Assembly: GCA_023935145.1 (NCBI GenBank)
Contig: CM043704.1
Location: forward strand, 100,773,373-100,837,372
DNA: 64,000 nt
Source of the DNA: Bretschneidera sinensis
Taxonomy: Eukaryota; Streptophyta; Magnoliopsida; Brassicales; Akaniaceae
Direction: 5' to 3'
Part shown: positions 24,948 to 37,153 of the stretch, piece after piece
How the letters are laid out: every line of letters begins with the position of its first letter
How positions within the stretch are numbered: the first letter of the stretch is position 1
Position numbers and translations under genes: made by a program
Notes under the pieces: generated by a model
Told to the model about the DNA's origin: nothing
What the model saw: the letters and a program-made list of their open reading frames with translations, nothing else
Databases searched by the model: none

Positions 24948-25445
24948 TTTTTATAAGTAAAGAATTTTATAAAAAAGCACTAAGAGGGTGCACGCAAAGC
25001 CAAAGGCTAATTACAATGTAAAAAAGTCCACAAAATCCAAAAAATCTTCATTATTTACAAAGAAATTTCCTCTAACCCAAAAGTTGAGTGTAATGAACCA
25101 ACCATCTCTAATAGTTGCAATCAGTCTTTCTATTCCATTGAAGGCCCTCTGGTTCCTCTCTCTCCACACTGTCCATCAAATAGAATGTGAAATTAACTCT
25201 AAAGCCTTCTTAACCTCCTTGAAAGCCCTCAAACCACTCCAAGCCCCAATTTCGTCTCTCACGGATCCCGCAACCACCCAATAGACCCCCACAATTCTAT
25301 AAGTTATTTCTCACAACTAAAAAGCATTCCACCAAAAGATGATAAACATACTCGGCCCCCACCTTACAAATATTACACCTATCGACAATTACCTTCCCCT
25401 TCGTAGATTGTCAATAGTAAGAATTCTTCCGATATTCAAACCTCA
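24948..25445 (-). mobile_element. LINE 3' fragment, second copy of the family
   Basis: On the minus strand, broken frames give a zf-RVT-like GRILTIDNLRRGR, then SVRDEIGAWSGLRAFKEVKK, FNGIERLIATIRDGWF, NFWVRGNFFVNNEDFLDFVD and a tail ending in TTTACTTATAAAAAAAG. It is more decayed than the copy at 23407-23959. No clear TSD was seen. Confidence 0.78.
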
Positions 25446-25825
25446 CAAGACTGAAATTATCATCACGTTTAGCAGTTTAAGTAAATTGATTTCGACCCTT
25501 TCAGCACCTTAACCATGCACATTTCCCAGCTCCCAATCACACTGCATGTTCACATGTTTGAGTCTTAAAAACTAAACTGATTTTCTCTACTAGCATATGG
25601 AATAACACTTTATAAGCCTAAGTTAACTCCTATTCAGGCTCGTTTGCTAATTAGCACGTGACCTATCCCATTACAATTACATGTGTTAAGCACGCTAACA
25701 TACTCAGATGGCTTGTCTAATCACTCTGACAACCAACTGATGTATTCTTTTCAATTCTATGAAAGCCTCATAAGCCATTCCAAGATGACATACAGATCCC
25801 CACCATGGAGCTTTATTCAATGAAT

Positions 25826-25875
25826 TACTTACTACATATTTAACTCTTTTTTTATAAGTACTTACTACATATTTA
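25826..25875 (-). mobile_element. Micro-retroposition: 16-bp insert with exact 17-bp TSD
   Basis: DUF1644 leader intron. tacttactacatattta is repeated exactly at 25826-25842 and 25859-25875, flanking actctttttttataag. On the minus strand the insert is the LINE terminus CTTATAAAAAAA plus a few bases. No mismatch, so probably young. Confidence 0.75.
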
Positions 25876-27529
25876 GCAACAATAAAGAAGATCCAAATGT
25901 ATAGGCAACTATTCTTATAAAAAAATGTACAGACAACCATTAAATAATGAATGAGAAAAAAGCATGTTTAATAAAACTTTAACAAGGAACCAGCTGTTAA
26001 GGAACAAAGTAAACTCAATTGTTTCATCCCCATTGCAAAATCAAGGAAGAATCCAGCAGTGTTTCAACTATTCAATAAAATACCAAGTAGGATGTGATAG
26101 CTGTGCTCAACATTAAAGAGAGTCCTGATCAACTGAGCCATCAAATTGTTAAAATGTAAATAAAAGAGTAACCATTTTTACAAGTGTTGTTGAACCTCAA
26201 TAAAAGAAAATTATAGATTTAAACCAACGGAAAAACAATGAGATTTACTAAAAAGAATGTAATACCACAGAATCCATAGAATAAGTAACCAATCACGATG
26301 TCACCAACCCACCACTCTAAAAATAAACTTTAACACAAGGTAACATCAATAAGTTGTCAACATGCCAGAATTAACAAGCAAATTAACTGCCCACTTGGAA
26401 CAAGGAAGAAGAAACAATTTCAATGCAGATGCCCACTGCAACCCAGAGATGGTCCAACTCCATGGCCCCGTTCCCCCCTCCAAGGAAAAACAAATGAAAT
26501 AAAATAAAGCTAAAGCAAAAGAAACAGAGAAATGACATACCCAATTGGCCAATTCCACTAAACAAAGAACAGGATATATATGCATAAAATTTTAGCTGAT
26601 ACAACAAAGATAGCATCATAATTGAAAGATTCCAATTAAAAGTGGCCGAATTAAGCAGGCCATAAAATCTTACGTGCCTGGAAAATCGTGCAAATCTAGA
26701 TCGAAAGATGAGTTAGTTGGTAATACCGAAGTGCATCGGATAAAACATGAACAGCGGAGACATATAAAGTCAGAGATGTTTGTAGATTTTACGAAATGAA
26801 ACAACGTGGTTAGCCAAAGATTCACGCGATAAGACAGTTAATTAATCGATAAACAAATAAGAGAACATGAAGCTAGGATATTAGCCACATGGGTATGGCC
26901 ATATCCTTTTATCCATCTGAGATCCAGAACCATTAAAAAAATTGTTTAAAACAAAGGGAGAAAAAGATAAAGAGTAATAAGTGCGTGTTCAAGCAAATGA
27001 AGTTAAATATTGATAATTACATTTCCTCTCTTACTGTTTGATTCCAGCCATTGAAAAAACAATACTAATAAAATTCATTTTAATATTTAAGAATAAAAAC
27101 GAAGCATCTCACATTCTCACCTAACTAAAGCTGAAAGTCGTATAGGCTCAACTAAAAACTTTTCAAATTCCACAAACTGAAAGAAAAACCTGGAAGTCCA
27201 AAGAAGAAAAATAAAAGAGTCAAAATTCAAAAAAATTATCTTCCCGATTCCTTTCTTATCTCGGTAACCAAACAAAGCATCACAAAAGCTCGAAAGCATC
27301 CATCTAAAGGCAACAAGCTCATACATACATAAAGGAAGAGGAACTATACCGGAACAACGTTGAGAACGGTAAAGCGTGAAATTGAAAATATCGAGACGAA
27401 TTTGAGAAAGAAGGAGAGGGAAAGAGAAGGTTAGGGTTATTGTAGCAGGGAATCGAAAGAATAGGCGTTGAGATCGAGGAAGAAGAGGGAAGATAGAGAA
27501 TCACGGGCGGGCGGGAGAGAAATCAGAAA

Positions 27530-30190
27530 CATCTCGTCCCCTCGTTGCGTTCGCGAAATGCGTAAAAAGGAAAGTAGCCGACTTGCGTAGAAATCAATCC
27601 ACTTACTCTCATTTGTTATTTTTTCATTTTCTTTTTCATTTTCTCTTTCTTTTTCTTTTTCTTTCGGTACGAGTGTGTGGAATCCAGGTCCACGCGCAGG
27701 AGAGGAATGTGAGATGACGCTCTATTAAAAGCCCAGTTACGTGGGGCATATGAGATTCTAGGTCACGCGCTTTAAACGGTGGTGCAAATGACGCGTACAC
27801 TGTTAAGGTAAGTGATAGGACGGATGAGTTACACGGACGCAACTGTTGATTCGTGTTAACGACGCTCCATGTTAATGGGCTTAAATATAGTAGTAATTCA
27901 CGTGCTGTGACGGCTTAAGCGAAGGCAGCCTCACGTTATCACGTTGTGGTGTGCTGTTCGCTCCTAACTTCTACGTGGTAGAACGTCGTTAAAAGGCTTC
28001 AGCCTCTCTCAATCTTCTTACCCAACCCAATCCAATTCAATCCAACCCATCTATTAATTAAAACTAAACTAGTATAGCAGCCCAATAGAAGAGTAAACTA
28101 TCATAATACCAAACGTGGTTTGGTATGTAATTTAATTCTCTTAAATCTTTAAATTATTTTAAAAAAAATATTATTTTAAGTTTCATTCAAATATTACTCA
28201 AATGACGTCTATATCCATGATTAAATTAAAAATATAAATTATATAAATCTTTTTTAAAACAACGTATAATTAAAAACGTATCTGTCATCTTTTATGAAAA
28301 GACAATAAACCTATCAGAGTTTATAGGTGAAAAATCCATTTTACCATTTCGTATACCCAAAAAAATTTCGGATTTGAACTATAACTTGCACTAAAAAAAA
28401 AAAAATGAAGAAGAAAAAAAATCTCCCCATTGTCTGGGTTTCTCCCTCTCATCCAAGCATAGAATCTTCTCTCCCTCTCATCCAAGCATAGAATCTAAAC
28501 AAAAAAAAATGAAGAAGACGCGGTAAAGGATGTCGGCTTTATTTATATCTGACCAGCAAGTGAAGAACAAAATCTCCTCAATCTTTAGGTTTCTGTCTCC
28601 CTCGTGCCCCATGAACAAACTCAGTCACTTTCCTTGCTTCATGTGTTTTGGGCTAGGTAATTATAAAAAAAAAAAAAATATTGTATTTTGGGTTAGGCAC
28701 TATCTTGAATTGCCAAGTAGGATTTTGTGGGTTTTTTCTTTTTCTTTTGATATTGGAATTTATGGATTATAGATGACTTTGATTCATTTGGAAATGAGGA
28801 GAACTAAAGGGAAAAAAAAAAAAAGGGAAGAAGAAGAAAAAGGGCATTATGGGATTTTAAAAAAAATATAAGACGTGACATCAACATTTTTTAGAAAATG
28901 GCTAACGGAAACTAATGATTATCTAATTGAAACAAAATACATGGGATATCTGTCGTATACCAACATGCGAAGGAGAAGTTTCTAATTATACATTACCTTG
29001 AGGGAGATTTATATAATTTATCAAAATTAAATAAAACAACTTTTTATCATAACTAAAATTATTATGATTTTACAATGTTTTTGGGACATAAGTGATTGAT
29101 GAGGACGGATCAAATCCACTTTTATACATACTACCTGTCAAATTATCAATATTAGTGTGTTACATGTGATAAATATAATGTATAATTAATTATTTTATAA
29201 TTTTATTTAGTTTTAATAAAAAGTAATTAAATGTTTTGATTTCAATAAAGACAAAATAAAATGCAATATATATATATATATTAATAAACATTAATGTTGT
29301 TTGAATATAACAAAATTCAATGAATTTATTAATTTTATAAAGTTCCAATCAATATTTATATAACAAATATTCTAAATCTATTCCTTATCAATCTTTATTA
29401 ATTTTTTTAATTTAGTGTATTTAATTGCATAACAAGTAGTAAAATTGTTTATGGAGAAGTCGTTTATGCATACTAATGAATATTTCATGTAAATTACTTT
29501 CTTATATAGAAATTTCAAATTTAATATATTAAAAAAAATCAATGTTATTCAGATCTAAACAAAATTAATAACTGATGAATTTAATAAATAAAATAAAAAA
29601 TCTAATATCTACTGATTTTTTTATAAATTTTTGTGGATTTATATAAATAGCAATAAATTGATTGTGAAAAATACTTATTATTATAGAGTAGTTAATTTTT
29701 GTAAGAAAAAAACATATTTTCTGGGAGTCAAAACAATTGTGCAGAAAGACTGGCTAAGGATGGCTGTAATAGCTCTATGACCACATTTTTGTTGCAAGTT
29801 TGTGGTAATTCTCATGGAATAGGTTTCGTTAATTTGGGGTGTAACAATTAAAAATGTAAAAATAAAACTGTAATTACATTAAAAAGATTAAAATAGTGAT
29901 TAATCTTGAGTTTTTCTTAGTATATGCTGTTTTTAAAACGGGCCTGCTTTGTATTGAAGCAAAAAAATTTAGTTGGATCAGCTTTAAAATCAATAATTTA
30001 ATTTAATTGAAAATTTTATCGGTAATTTAAAAGATTTTATTAATAATATTAATATAAATATAAAATAAAAATTAAAAATTAAAGTAACCAATAAATTTTT
30101 TAAAATTATAAGGGAAATTTCAGACTTGGGTAAACCCGGAGAGCCAAGAAATCCTCGAATTATAGCCCTACGTACTACACTCTCCTCTCA
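27530..30190. other. Divergent promoter and repeat region, no gene seen
   Basis: Between the DUF1644 and NDC80 5' ends. The left 450 bp is rich in ACGT cores, including a perfect G-box CACGTG at 27899-27904, next to the DUF1644 side. A 27-bp tandem repeat lies at 28441-28496 with a 29-bp period (tctccctctcatccaagcat). From about 28900 to 30110 it is very AT-rich with no recognised feature. Confidence 0.5.
28642..28697 (+). mobile_element. Micro-retroposition: 24-bp insert, diverged TSD
   Basis: Intergenic. tgtgttttgggctagg (28642-28657) and tgtattttgggttagg (28682-28697) flank a mostly poly(A) insert beginning taattataaaaa. It is the only one of the nine found outside an intron. Confidence 0.5.
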
Positions 30191-30200
30191 CAAGTCACAA

Positions 30201-30208
30201 GCGGGAAA
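30201..30208 (-). promoter_or_regulatory. E2F-type site upstream of NDC80
   Basis: GCGGGAAA on the plus strand is TTTCCCGC on the minus strand, a perfect match to the TTTSSCGC E2F/DP consensus, 146 bp before the NDC80 start. This is the arrangement expected for a cell-cycle gene. Confidence 0.6.
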
Positions 30209-30353
30209 CGCTAAATCAAAAGCATGAAATTGAACACTACGTGAAGTAATAAATAGGGATTTGTACTTTTGCGGAGGAAGAAAGGGAGAGAGAAAGGGAA
30301 ATTGAAACATCGAAGGAGCAAATAAGCAGTAGCAGCAGAGAAATTTAAAAGAA

Positions 30354-33300
30354 ATGAGAGGCACCGGCGCCAATCGGCGGCGCCCAACGGACTTGTTCAA
30401 CCCAGCAGCAGCAGGAGAGCACCGGCAATTCGCGAGCTCCCGCGATTCCGATGCGAGCTTCGCGAGCAGCCGCCCCTCCTCCGCCGGCGTGGGCCGCCCC
30501 CCTTCAGCCTCCGAACTCTACTCCGACCGCTCCCACCAATCCTCCGCAATCCGCTCCATCAACGCCTTCCTCTCCTCTCACTCCTTCTCTATTTCCCTCC
30601 GGGTCCACCCTGTCCCCTCCCTTAAAGACATCTCTGAGACCTTCAAGTTCCTCCTCTCCTCCCTTGACTTCCCCTGCACCAAATGGGAGGACGATCTCTT
30701 CTTCATCTTGAAATCCCTCAATTGCCCTTTCAAACTCAGCAAATCTACCCTCCGTGCCCCCAATACTCCTCACAACTGGCCCACTGTGCTCGCTCTCATT
30801 CACTGGCTGGTGCAGATCGCCCTTTACAACGACCATCTCTCCGAGAATTCCAGGGCTTTTATTGACGGAAACAGCATGAATGTGTACGCACTCGATAGCT
30901 ATATTCATTATATCCAAGGCCAGGATGACTTGGTGGAGGAGTTGGATACGGAGTTTTTGGGGAAGCTGGAGAGAGAGAGGGATGCGGTGGGAGACAGAAA
31001 TGGGGATCTTCAGAGGAATGTCGCTGAATTAGAGGCCAAAGCAGAAGCGCTGAGGACGGGGCCCACCCAGAGGGAGGCCCTGGAGAAGGAGAGGAGTGTG
31101 CTGGAGGAGGATGTGAACAAGTTCCATGCGATGATTGGGGAGATAACGGGGAGGATTGCAGCCACGGAGAAGCTTTTGGAGGAGAAAGAGAGGGAGTTCA
31201 AAACCAAAGAGGAGGAGACGAAGAGGATTTGTGAGGAGAACGAGGAGCTCAAGAAGAGGGTGGAGCTGCAGACTTTTAACGCGAGAGATGCAGAGAGGAT
31301 GAAGAGGGAGCTGCAGGCCGTGGAGAGGGACATTGAGGAGGCTGAGGTCGCCAGGGATGCGTGGGACCACAAGTCTTGGGAGCTTGACACCAGCATTAGA
31401 AATCAGTTTAATGAGCTTGAGGCTCTTTACATGGAGTGCAACCAAGCTCTTAGGAGGTTTTTCAACTTTCTTTTAGTTCTTAACTTTTATCTTTTATATA
31501 CAGTGTTTCGTATTTACATTTCTGGGTTTCGATTGCAAATGCCCTGCGAAAACCAACTATGTCGATTTGAAAGGGTAACCTATGAACCTTATTTCTTAAG
31601 GCATATGGGAACTGGTTCTGAGATATGGTAATTATGTCAGTGTTATTATTTTAAATGCGTAATCTTTAGTGAGTAAATAATGATTACGGATAATCAACAA
31701 ACAAAAAATCCCTGTTGATTTCCCTTGTCCGAATTCATATGAGGTACCTAAAAGAAGCTCAACAGAGAAAACATTTTGGCTTTCTCTATCTTTTTTCCTG
31801 GGAAGTTGGCTACCCTTGCTGTGTTGTTAAACTTTATCATGATTCGGCACTCATATGGGAACTGGTTCTGAGATATGGTAATTATGTCAGTGTTATTATT
31901 TTAAATGCGTAATCTTTAGTGAGTAAATAATGATTACGGATAATCAACAAACAAAAAATCCCTGTTGATTTCCCTTGTCCGAATTCATATGAGGTACCTA
32001 AAAGAAGCTCAACAGAGAAAACACTTTGGCTTTCTCTATCTTTTTTCCTGGGAAGTTGGCTACCCTAGCTGTGTTGTTAAACTTTATCATGATTCGGCAC
32101 TCATTCCAAACATATAGTTAAATGTTGATATAACTTCTTTCTTTTTGGTGGCTCTAGATTAAAGCTTGATAATGGTTTTCAGTACCATTTGAATGAGAAA
32201 GGATCTACACCCGCTGAGGTGATGGGAATTGACTACAAATCTACAGTTAAGCCTGCACTTGAATCCTTTGCTGATGGAATAAAGAAAAGCTCAATGGAAA
32301 AATTGGATGAGTTGATTGCCCTTCAGCATCAGTCATCTGAAATGGCTACTAGGATCGAGGTGAAAAAGAACCGAATTGCTGCACTTCAATCCCGTATTTG
32401 TGAAGTAAGTTCTATTTAAGTAGCTCTGAAAACTTTGATAAATAAAGCATAGATATTAAATATATTTTGCTTACTATATGCAAAGCTGAAACTATGCACA
32501 CAAAGTTACAAGGAAAGTTGCATTGGATTACTTAGAGTTAGTTCCTTTCTGAATCTGGAATAGACTATCCACTAACATAATTTTATACTTCTTTTCAATA
32601 TGTATGCTTGAACTGAAGCTCTTTTTTCATTGTAGTTCAAAAGATGTCGATGGTTTCTTTTGTTGTTGTTTTCTTTAAATTAACTAGTTAAGCACCTAGA
32701 CCTTGATAGGCAATGTCGAGTTCTGAAAACAGGGAATGGGAACAAAAGTGAAGACACAACTCTTTAGGTTGTGCCTGATTCCTAATCTTGTTAGCATTGA
32801 ATCTGATGTAGGACAGATTCGATGATATGTTTACATGGCTATGTGGTGGGTTTTATGGGCTTCATTGGTGCCCCTAATTTTGTTTCCATGTCCTTTCCCC
32901 CCATATCTTTGGATACTTTGTTTGTTACATGTTTCCATGTCCTTTCCCCTGTATATTAGAAATAGATTTGGATTTCATGGAGATATACTTCCTACTGAAG
33001 GATATTGTGTTTCTACATGCTATTGTTTAACAGTGAACTCGTGTTTTATAGAATTATATATCAACATGGTGATCAAGTTGTTTTAGTGGTTTATCTGTTC
33101 ATTAGCGGCTTGCCTGGTGGTGGCTTTTGTTTTTTGTTTTATATTTACCATTCTCAGAAATCTGTTTTGGTAAATCCTGAAAGCAGCATTGCATGCTTTA
33201 ACCAGAATGCTGTCATGGAAAAGGCCATTATCCAGTCCTGGTCTACGTAAAGTGGGGTTCCGGAAAGGGGTTTTATTATTGTCTGGACTTTCAGCATTTT

Positions 33301-34881
33301 GTGGATTAGATGGTTCAGCTGTTAGAATATGTAAAGTGGGGTTCCGAAAAGGGATTTTATTACTGTCTGGACTTTCAGCATTTTGTGGATTAGATGGTTC
33401 AGCTGTTAGAATCGTCAACTGGTCTTTGTTAAGGCCTTTAGTTCTCTGTTTCCGAAGCAGTTTTTGCCACCTGTTAAAATTTTTGGGGCTATATTATAAT
33501 TTATTCAAATGATTATCATTACTGGATTACACCAAATTATATGTAAGATATTCTATCAAGTTAGCAACTACAGTATTAATTAGTGCGGCAATTATTGGAT
33601 AATCTGAGTTTTCGACACATGAACCTCAGCCTAGTCGTCAATGAGGAATGGTCCACATTTGAAATCATTGCTACCAGGTGCTGAAAACATCTTGCCAAAT
33701 TATTTATCAAATAAAAAGAAAACATCTTGCCAAATTTTATACTCCACTATTTTGATGGCCAGGGTACATGTGATACAACTATTGAAGCTTAAAAGTATCA
33801 TCTTTGTAGATTGGTTTAATCCAGGGCAAGTGATCATAATTGGCCAAAGAAGTACCAATTTCAAGACATTGGCAGAAAGCGATTTTACTGGCTTAATTGC
33901 AACTCTTTTTTCTGATGTTGTGTTTACTTCTTGGATTATATTTGTCTGGGAATCCTCGTGTAATATTGAGTTGACATACAAGTTTCCACCTGGCAGATCC
34001 CAAAATTCCCCAAAATAGTTTTTTCTCCTCACTTTTTTTGCCCTTTCTAGTTTCTCCTTACTGTAAGCAAGCAACTAACAAATATTCTCATGGATTAGCC
34101 CCCCATTTGAAGTGTGTTATTTACTGGATTTTGAAACTGAACTTGTCGGGTTATAGGGCCCAGCTGTATCCACTAGTCGTTCTTTTCCTCAACTTTCATT
34201 CCTTGCATTGTTATTTAATAAAGAAATTGGAAGAGAATTAATTTTATAAAGAACTAATCTGATTTTCATCCTTCTCTTTATTATTCATTTCCTTTTAGAT
34301 GGAAGAGAAGTTGAAGTTGTTGCGAATGGAAATTCAGGACTACACTTATAGATGTGCAGCAGAAGCTAAAAAGATGATGGAGAGTGTTCAGAGTGAGGCT
34401 CATAACTTGGATATCGTGGAAAAAGAAGCTGCAGAGGTTTTAAAGGTGTGGCTTTATTAAGAACTGAAAGTGCTGGTATTCATGATGAATATTTTGAAAA
34501 CTCAAAGGAAACACATTCTTAACGTGCATTCAACAGTATTTTTCAAAGACATTCCTGAAATATGGTTTTCCTCCCTTTGATATTATATTTTTCTTCGCAA
34601 ACATAAATTTAGTTAGATATGCCCTAACCAAGTTTTATGTCTCCATGAAGGCCTCTGAACTGAATCTGCAGGAAGCCATCAAGCAAAGCGAGGAAGAAAT
34701 TCAGATGAGTGCTTGTGAACTCTTTGCATTGGTTGATTCAGTTTCCAAATATAAAGAATACATGGAGTCTAAAATTTTGGAGATGAAGAGCGATCTTGCA
34801 GAAACTGCTCTTACCGTATCAGATGCTTACAAGCGCTCATTTCCAGCACTTTTTGGTATAAGTAGTGATGCAAATCACTAA
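30354..34881 (+). CDS. NDC80: Kinetochore protein NDC80/HEC1
   Basis: Outer-kinetochore subunit that binds microtubules with NUF2, SPC24 and SPC25. Exons 30354-31456, 32158-32404, 34299-34445, 34651-34881 join in frame to 575 residues, close to the Arabidopsis length. The N-terminal tail is basic and Ser-rich with RRRPTDLF, where Aurora-type phosphorylation would be expected. A calponin-homology domain follows at about residues 60-190 (INAFLSSH, FPCTKWEDDLFFILKSLNCPF, NWPTVLALIHWLVQIA). From about 200 on it is heptad-like Glu/Lys/Arg-rich coiled coil, with LELDTSIRNQFNELE-like segments, to a C-terminus with FPALFGISSDANH. The first 200 bp of exon 1 are distinctly GC-rich against an AT-rich background. 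Confidence 0.95.
31602..32101. repeat. 250-bp tandem duplication in NDC80 intron 1
   Basis: 31602-31851 and 31852-32101 are head-to-tail copies with about two differences noted by eye (cattttgg/cactttgg, cccttgct/ccctagct). The second copy lies just upstream of the exon 2 acceptor. This is the least diverged duplication in the window. Confidence 0.92.
33247..33414. repeat. 84-bp tandem duplication in NDC80 intron 2
   Basis: 33247-33330 and 33331-33414 are nearly identical. The period is a multiple of three, so an open frame runs through both copies, but there is no other sign of coding. Confidence 0.88.
33683..33736 (+). mobile_element. Micro-retroposition: 16-bp insert with exact 19-bp TSD
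   Basis: NDC80 intron 2. gaaaacatcttgccaaatt is repeated exactly at 33683-33701 and 33718-33736, flanking atttatcaaataaaaa. The TTATCAAA tail variant also occurs at 40080-40099. Confidence 0.72.
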
Positions 34882-35097
34882 CTTTAATTATAATATGTAA
34901 CTAAAAGTTTGTCTTTTCTTTTGCTCATGCTCAAGCTACTAATTTTTGTTCAGTCTTGATTAATATTGATAGAAATGGCACAGGCTTTTTGTAACAGCCT
35001 ACTGTAATGAAATGTTTAGACCATGAGTCCATGTTGAAGAGGAGTTAAGCTGGAGATGTCCATTTGAAATTTTGATGGCTAGAGTAACGATAAACTC

Positions 35098-35160
35098 ATT
35101 TAAAATATAATCAACGGTTCATGACAGCTCAACACATAAAACGTTGATTATATTTTAAAT
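35098..35160. repeat. 19-bp perfect inverted repeat 3' of NDC80
   Basis: atttaaaatataatcaacg (35098-35116) pairs perfectly with 35142-35160, with a 25-nt loop, 220 bp after the NDC80 stop. It could be a small MITE or a hairpin in the 3' UTR. The rest of 34882-35860 is AT-rich with nothing recognised. Confidence 0.75.
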
Positions 35161-35865
35161 TAAATAAGTTGAACACTCCTGTTGTGTCCAACTAATTTAG
35201 TTGATAGTCTTACATGTTCATTGAAGAAGCCCATTTAAAACTGGTATCTATGTTGTCAAAGCAATAAATGTTTTTAATTTGAGATTTTTTAGAATATTTT
35301 TTTTTTTTGAAACGCAAGGTTGTAAATATTCAGATGTGTTTCATGAATAAAAGGAGGATTACGATGTGGTGAGATATGCTTAATTTTATTTTGTTATTAT
35401 CAAATAAGAAATGTTTTTTCATTTTATATTTTTTTAACTTCGTTTACTAAACAAATCTATAAAATAAAAATCATTTTATCAACTCTCCGTTTTGCATATT
35501 AAAAGCATTATATTTTTTTTATTTATAAATAAATTATTCGGACAAAATAAATACTCTACATAGTTTATGAACTTAATTAAAATAATAATAAATGATTGCA
35601 GTAATAATGGAAAAGTAAAGAGTTTGATTACATGATTTAATTAAATTATTAAATTTTGGATACAATTATGACAACATAATAATTTGTTTAAAAAATTGTT
35701 TATTACGCAATTTTCTCGAGAAAACAGAAATATAATATTATATAGTAAAAGTAAAAATCTAAAAGAGAAAAAACGGGCCATAAGTAGAATAGTCTTTCCT
35801 TGGAGGCCACTTAACTCGAAGAAATATTACAAAAGTTTCCTCTGATAATCTCTCTCCGTGGCTCG

Positions 35866-35874
35866 TATATAAAA
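35866..35874 (+). promoter_or_regulatory. Candidate TATA box of vasculin-like gene
   Basis: TATATAAAA followed by a CT-rich stretch typical of plant leaders. It is about 960 bp before the ATG, implying a long leader or a leader intron. Confidence 0.45.
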
Positions 35875-35946
35875 AATCTCTTCCCTTCGTCTCCACGGCA
35901 CAATCGAGGCATTACGTCTCTCTCTATCTAAACCTCTTTGTCTGTC

Positions 35947-36086
35947 TAAGAGCCGTACGATTGAGGTCCTCCTTTCTCTAGAAACTGGGCTTCTTTAAGC
36001 CTATTCTCTGTATTGATTCTGCTGTATCGCACTGCAGAGAAGTGAAAACACCGAGGCGTTAAGAGCCGTACGATTGAGGTCCTCCT
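35947..36086. repeat. 27-bp direct repeat in the vasculin-like leader
   Basis: taagagccgtacgattgagg plus tcctcct is repeated exactly at 35947-35973 and 36060-36086. The start-to-start spacing is 113 bp. It lies downstream of the candidate TATA box, so it is probably transcribed. Confidence 0.85.
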
Positions 36087-36835
36087 CTAATTTGATCTGG
36101 TTTTGTTGATTTTAGTGACTGAACTGATATTTAGACTTATAATCTGGTACAACTTCTTGTCCTCGTCACTGGGTTATTGTATATACTACAAACAAGCCCT
36201 AGCTGTTTTTAGGAATTATTGTTCAAGTGATGGTATAAAAGTTTTAGGGTTCGGTTTTCCTGGATATATAATTATATATCACAACGGCCATGAGTTTTTC
36301 TTTGAGAATTGGTTTGTTTTGCTTAGCCTTATTCAAGGGGTAGGATTGTCAATTCGTAGCATTGGCTCAAGTTGTTTATAGAGAGATGAGAATCTTTTTA
36401 GTTTGTTCTTCTTGAACTAGAAGAACCCTAGAAGTAGCCCCTCTTGCAATCAAAGAGAAGCAGCAACTCTTTAATAGAAGCACTTTTGACAAAATTGATT
36501 ATCGTGAGGAGCACTTTTGCGAAGAAATTTTGGTATATTTATTTGAGAGCATAACGCAGTTCTTTGGTTAATTGAATGGTTCATTGATTGATTGAGGTTG
36601 TCGCTTGACTATAATTTTTGGTGAACAAAGTGTATAGTGTGTAGAGTGAAAGAAAAAAAAAACTCCTAATTACTGTGTATGAGAAGGAACCTTTTTCATA
36701 AGTGAAAGTCAATGAAGTGGAAAATTCAATTTGTTTTTTTGTAAGAAAAGACTTTTTTTGGGGGGATTGAGAGTTTCATGTGGGAGACAAATTAGGAACT
36801 ATTTTTCTTCCTTGTGATCATGTTTGGAAATAGTT

Positions 36836-37096
36836 ATGGAAAGAAGTGAGCCAACGTTAGTACCCGAATGGTTGAAAAGCAGTGGAAGTAGTAGCAGTTC
36901 AAACCAGCTGTTTGTGACATCATCTCTACACTCAGGTAATTTTAGTTTTAACTTATTTATATGTAGTATTGGTTGCTGAGAAAGTTTAGGAATTAGAAAC
37001 AAATGACTGAAAAAAATGAATCAGGTTATGGTTGTCTTCTGATATCCATTGAAACAATATTTAGAAACATTCAAATTTAAGGCTCAAAATGCAACA

Positions 37097-37153
<57 letters not shown>

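Larger units (their letters stand above)
22315..27349 (-). other. Inferred 5' leader intron of DUF1644 gene
   Basis: The acceptor is cttcag 12 bp before the ATG. A candidate donor G|GTATAG lies at 27349-27350, with a candidate non-coding first exon at about 27350-27500 next to a long pyrimidine tract. This is inference: the exact first exon needs transcript data. The intron holds two LINE 3' fragments, a 245-bp tandem duplication, a 69-bp duplication and a micro-insertion. Confidence 0.5.

Noticed and set aside
30504..30917. Minus-strand and second-frame proteins over NDC80 exon 1
   Set aside because: Shadows caused by the GC-rich exon 1; the NDC80 frame is clearly the real one.
33189..33512. 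107-codon frame with a 28-residue repeat in NDC80 intron 2
   Set aside because: The repeat is an 84-bp DNA duplication whose period happens to be a multiple of three; no homology or codon signal, and the opposite strand is open too.
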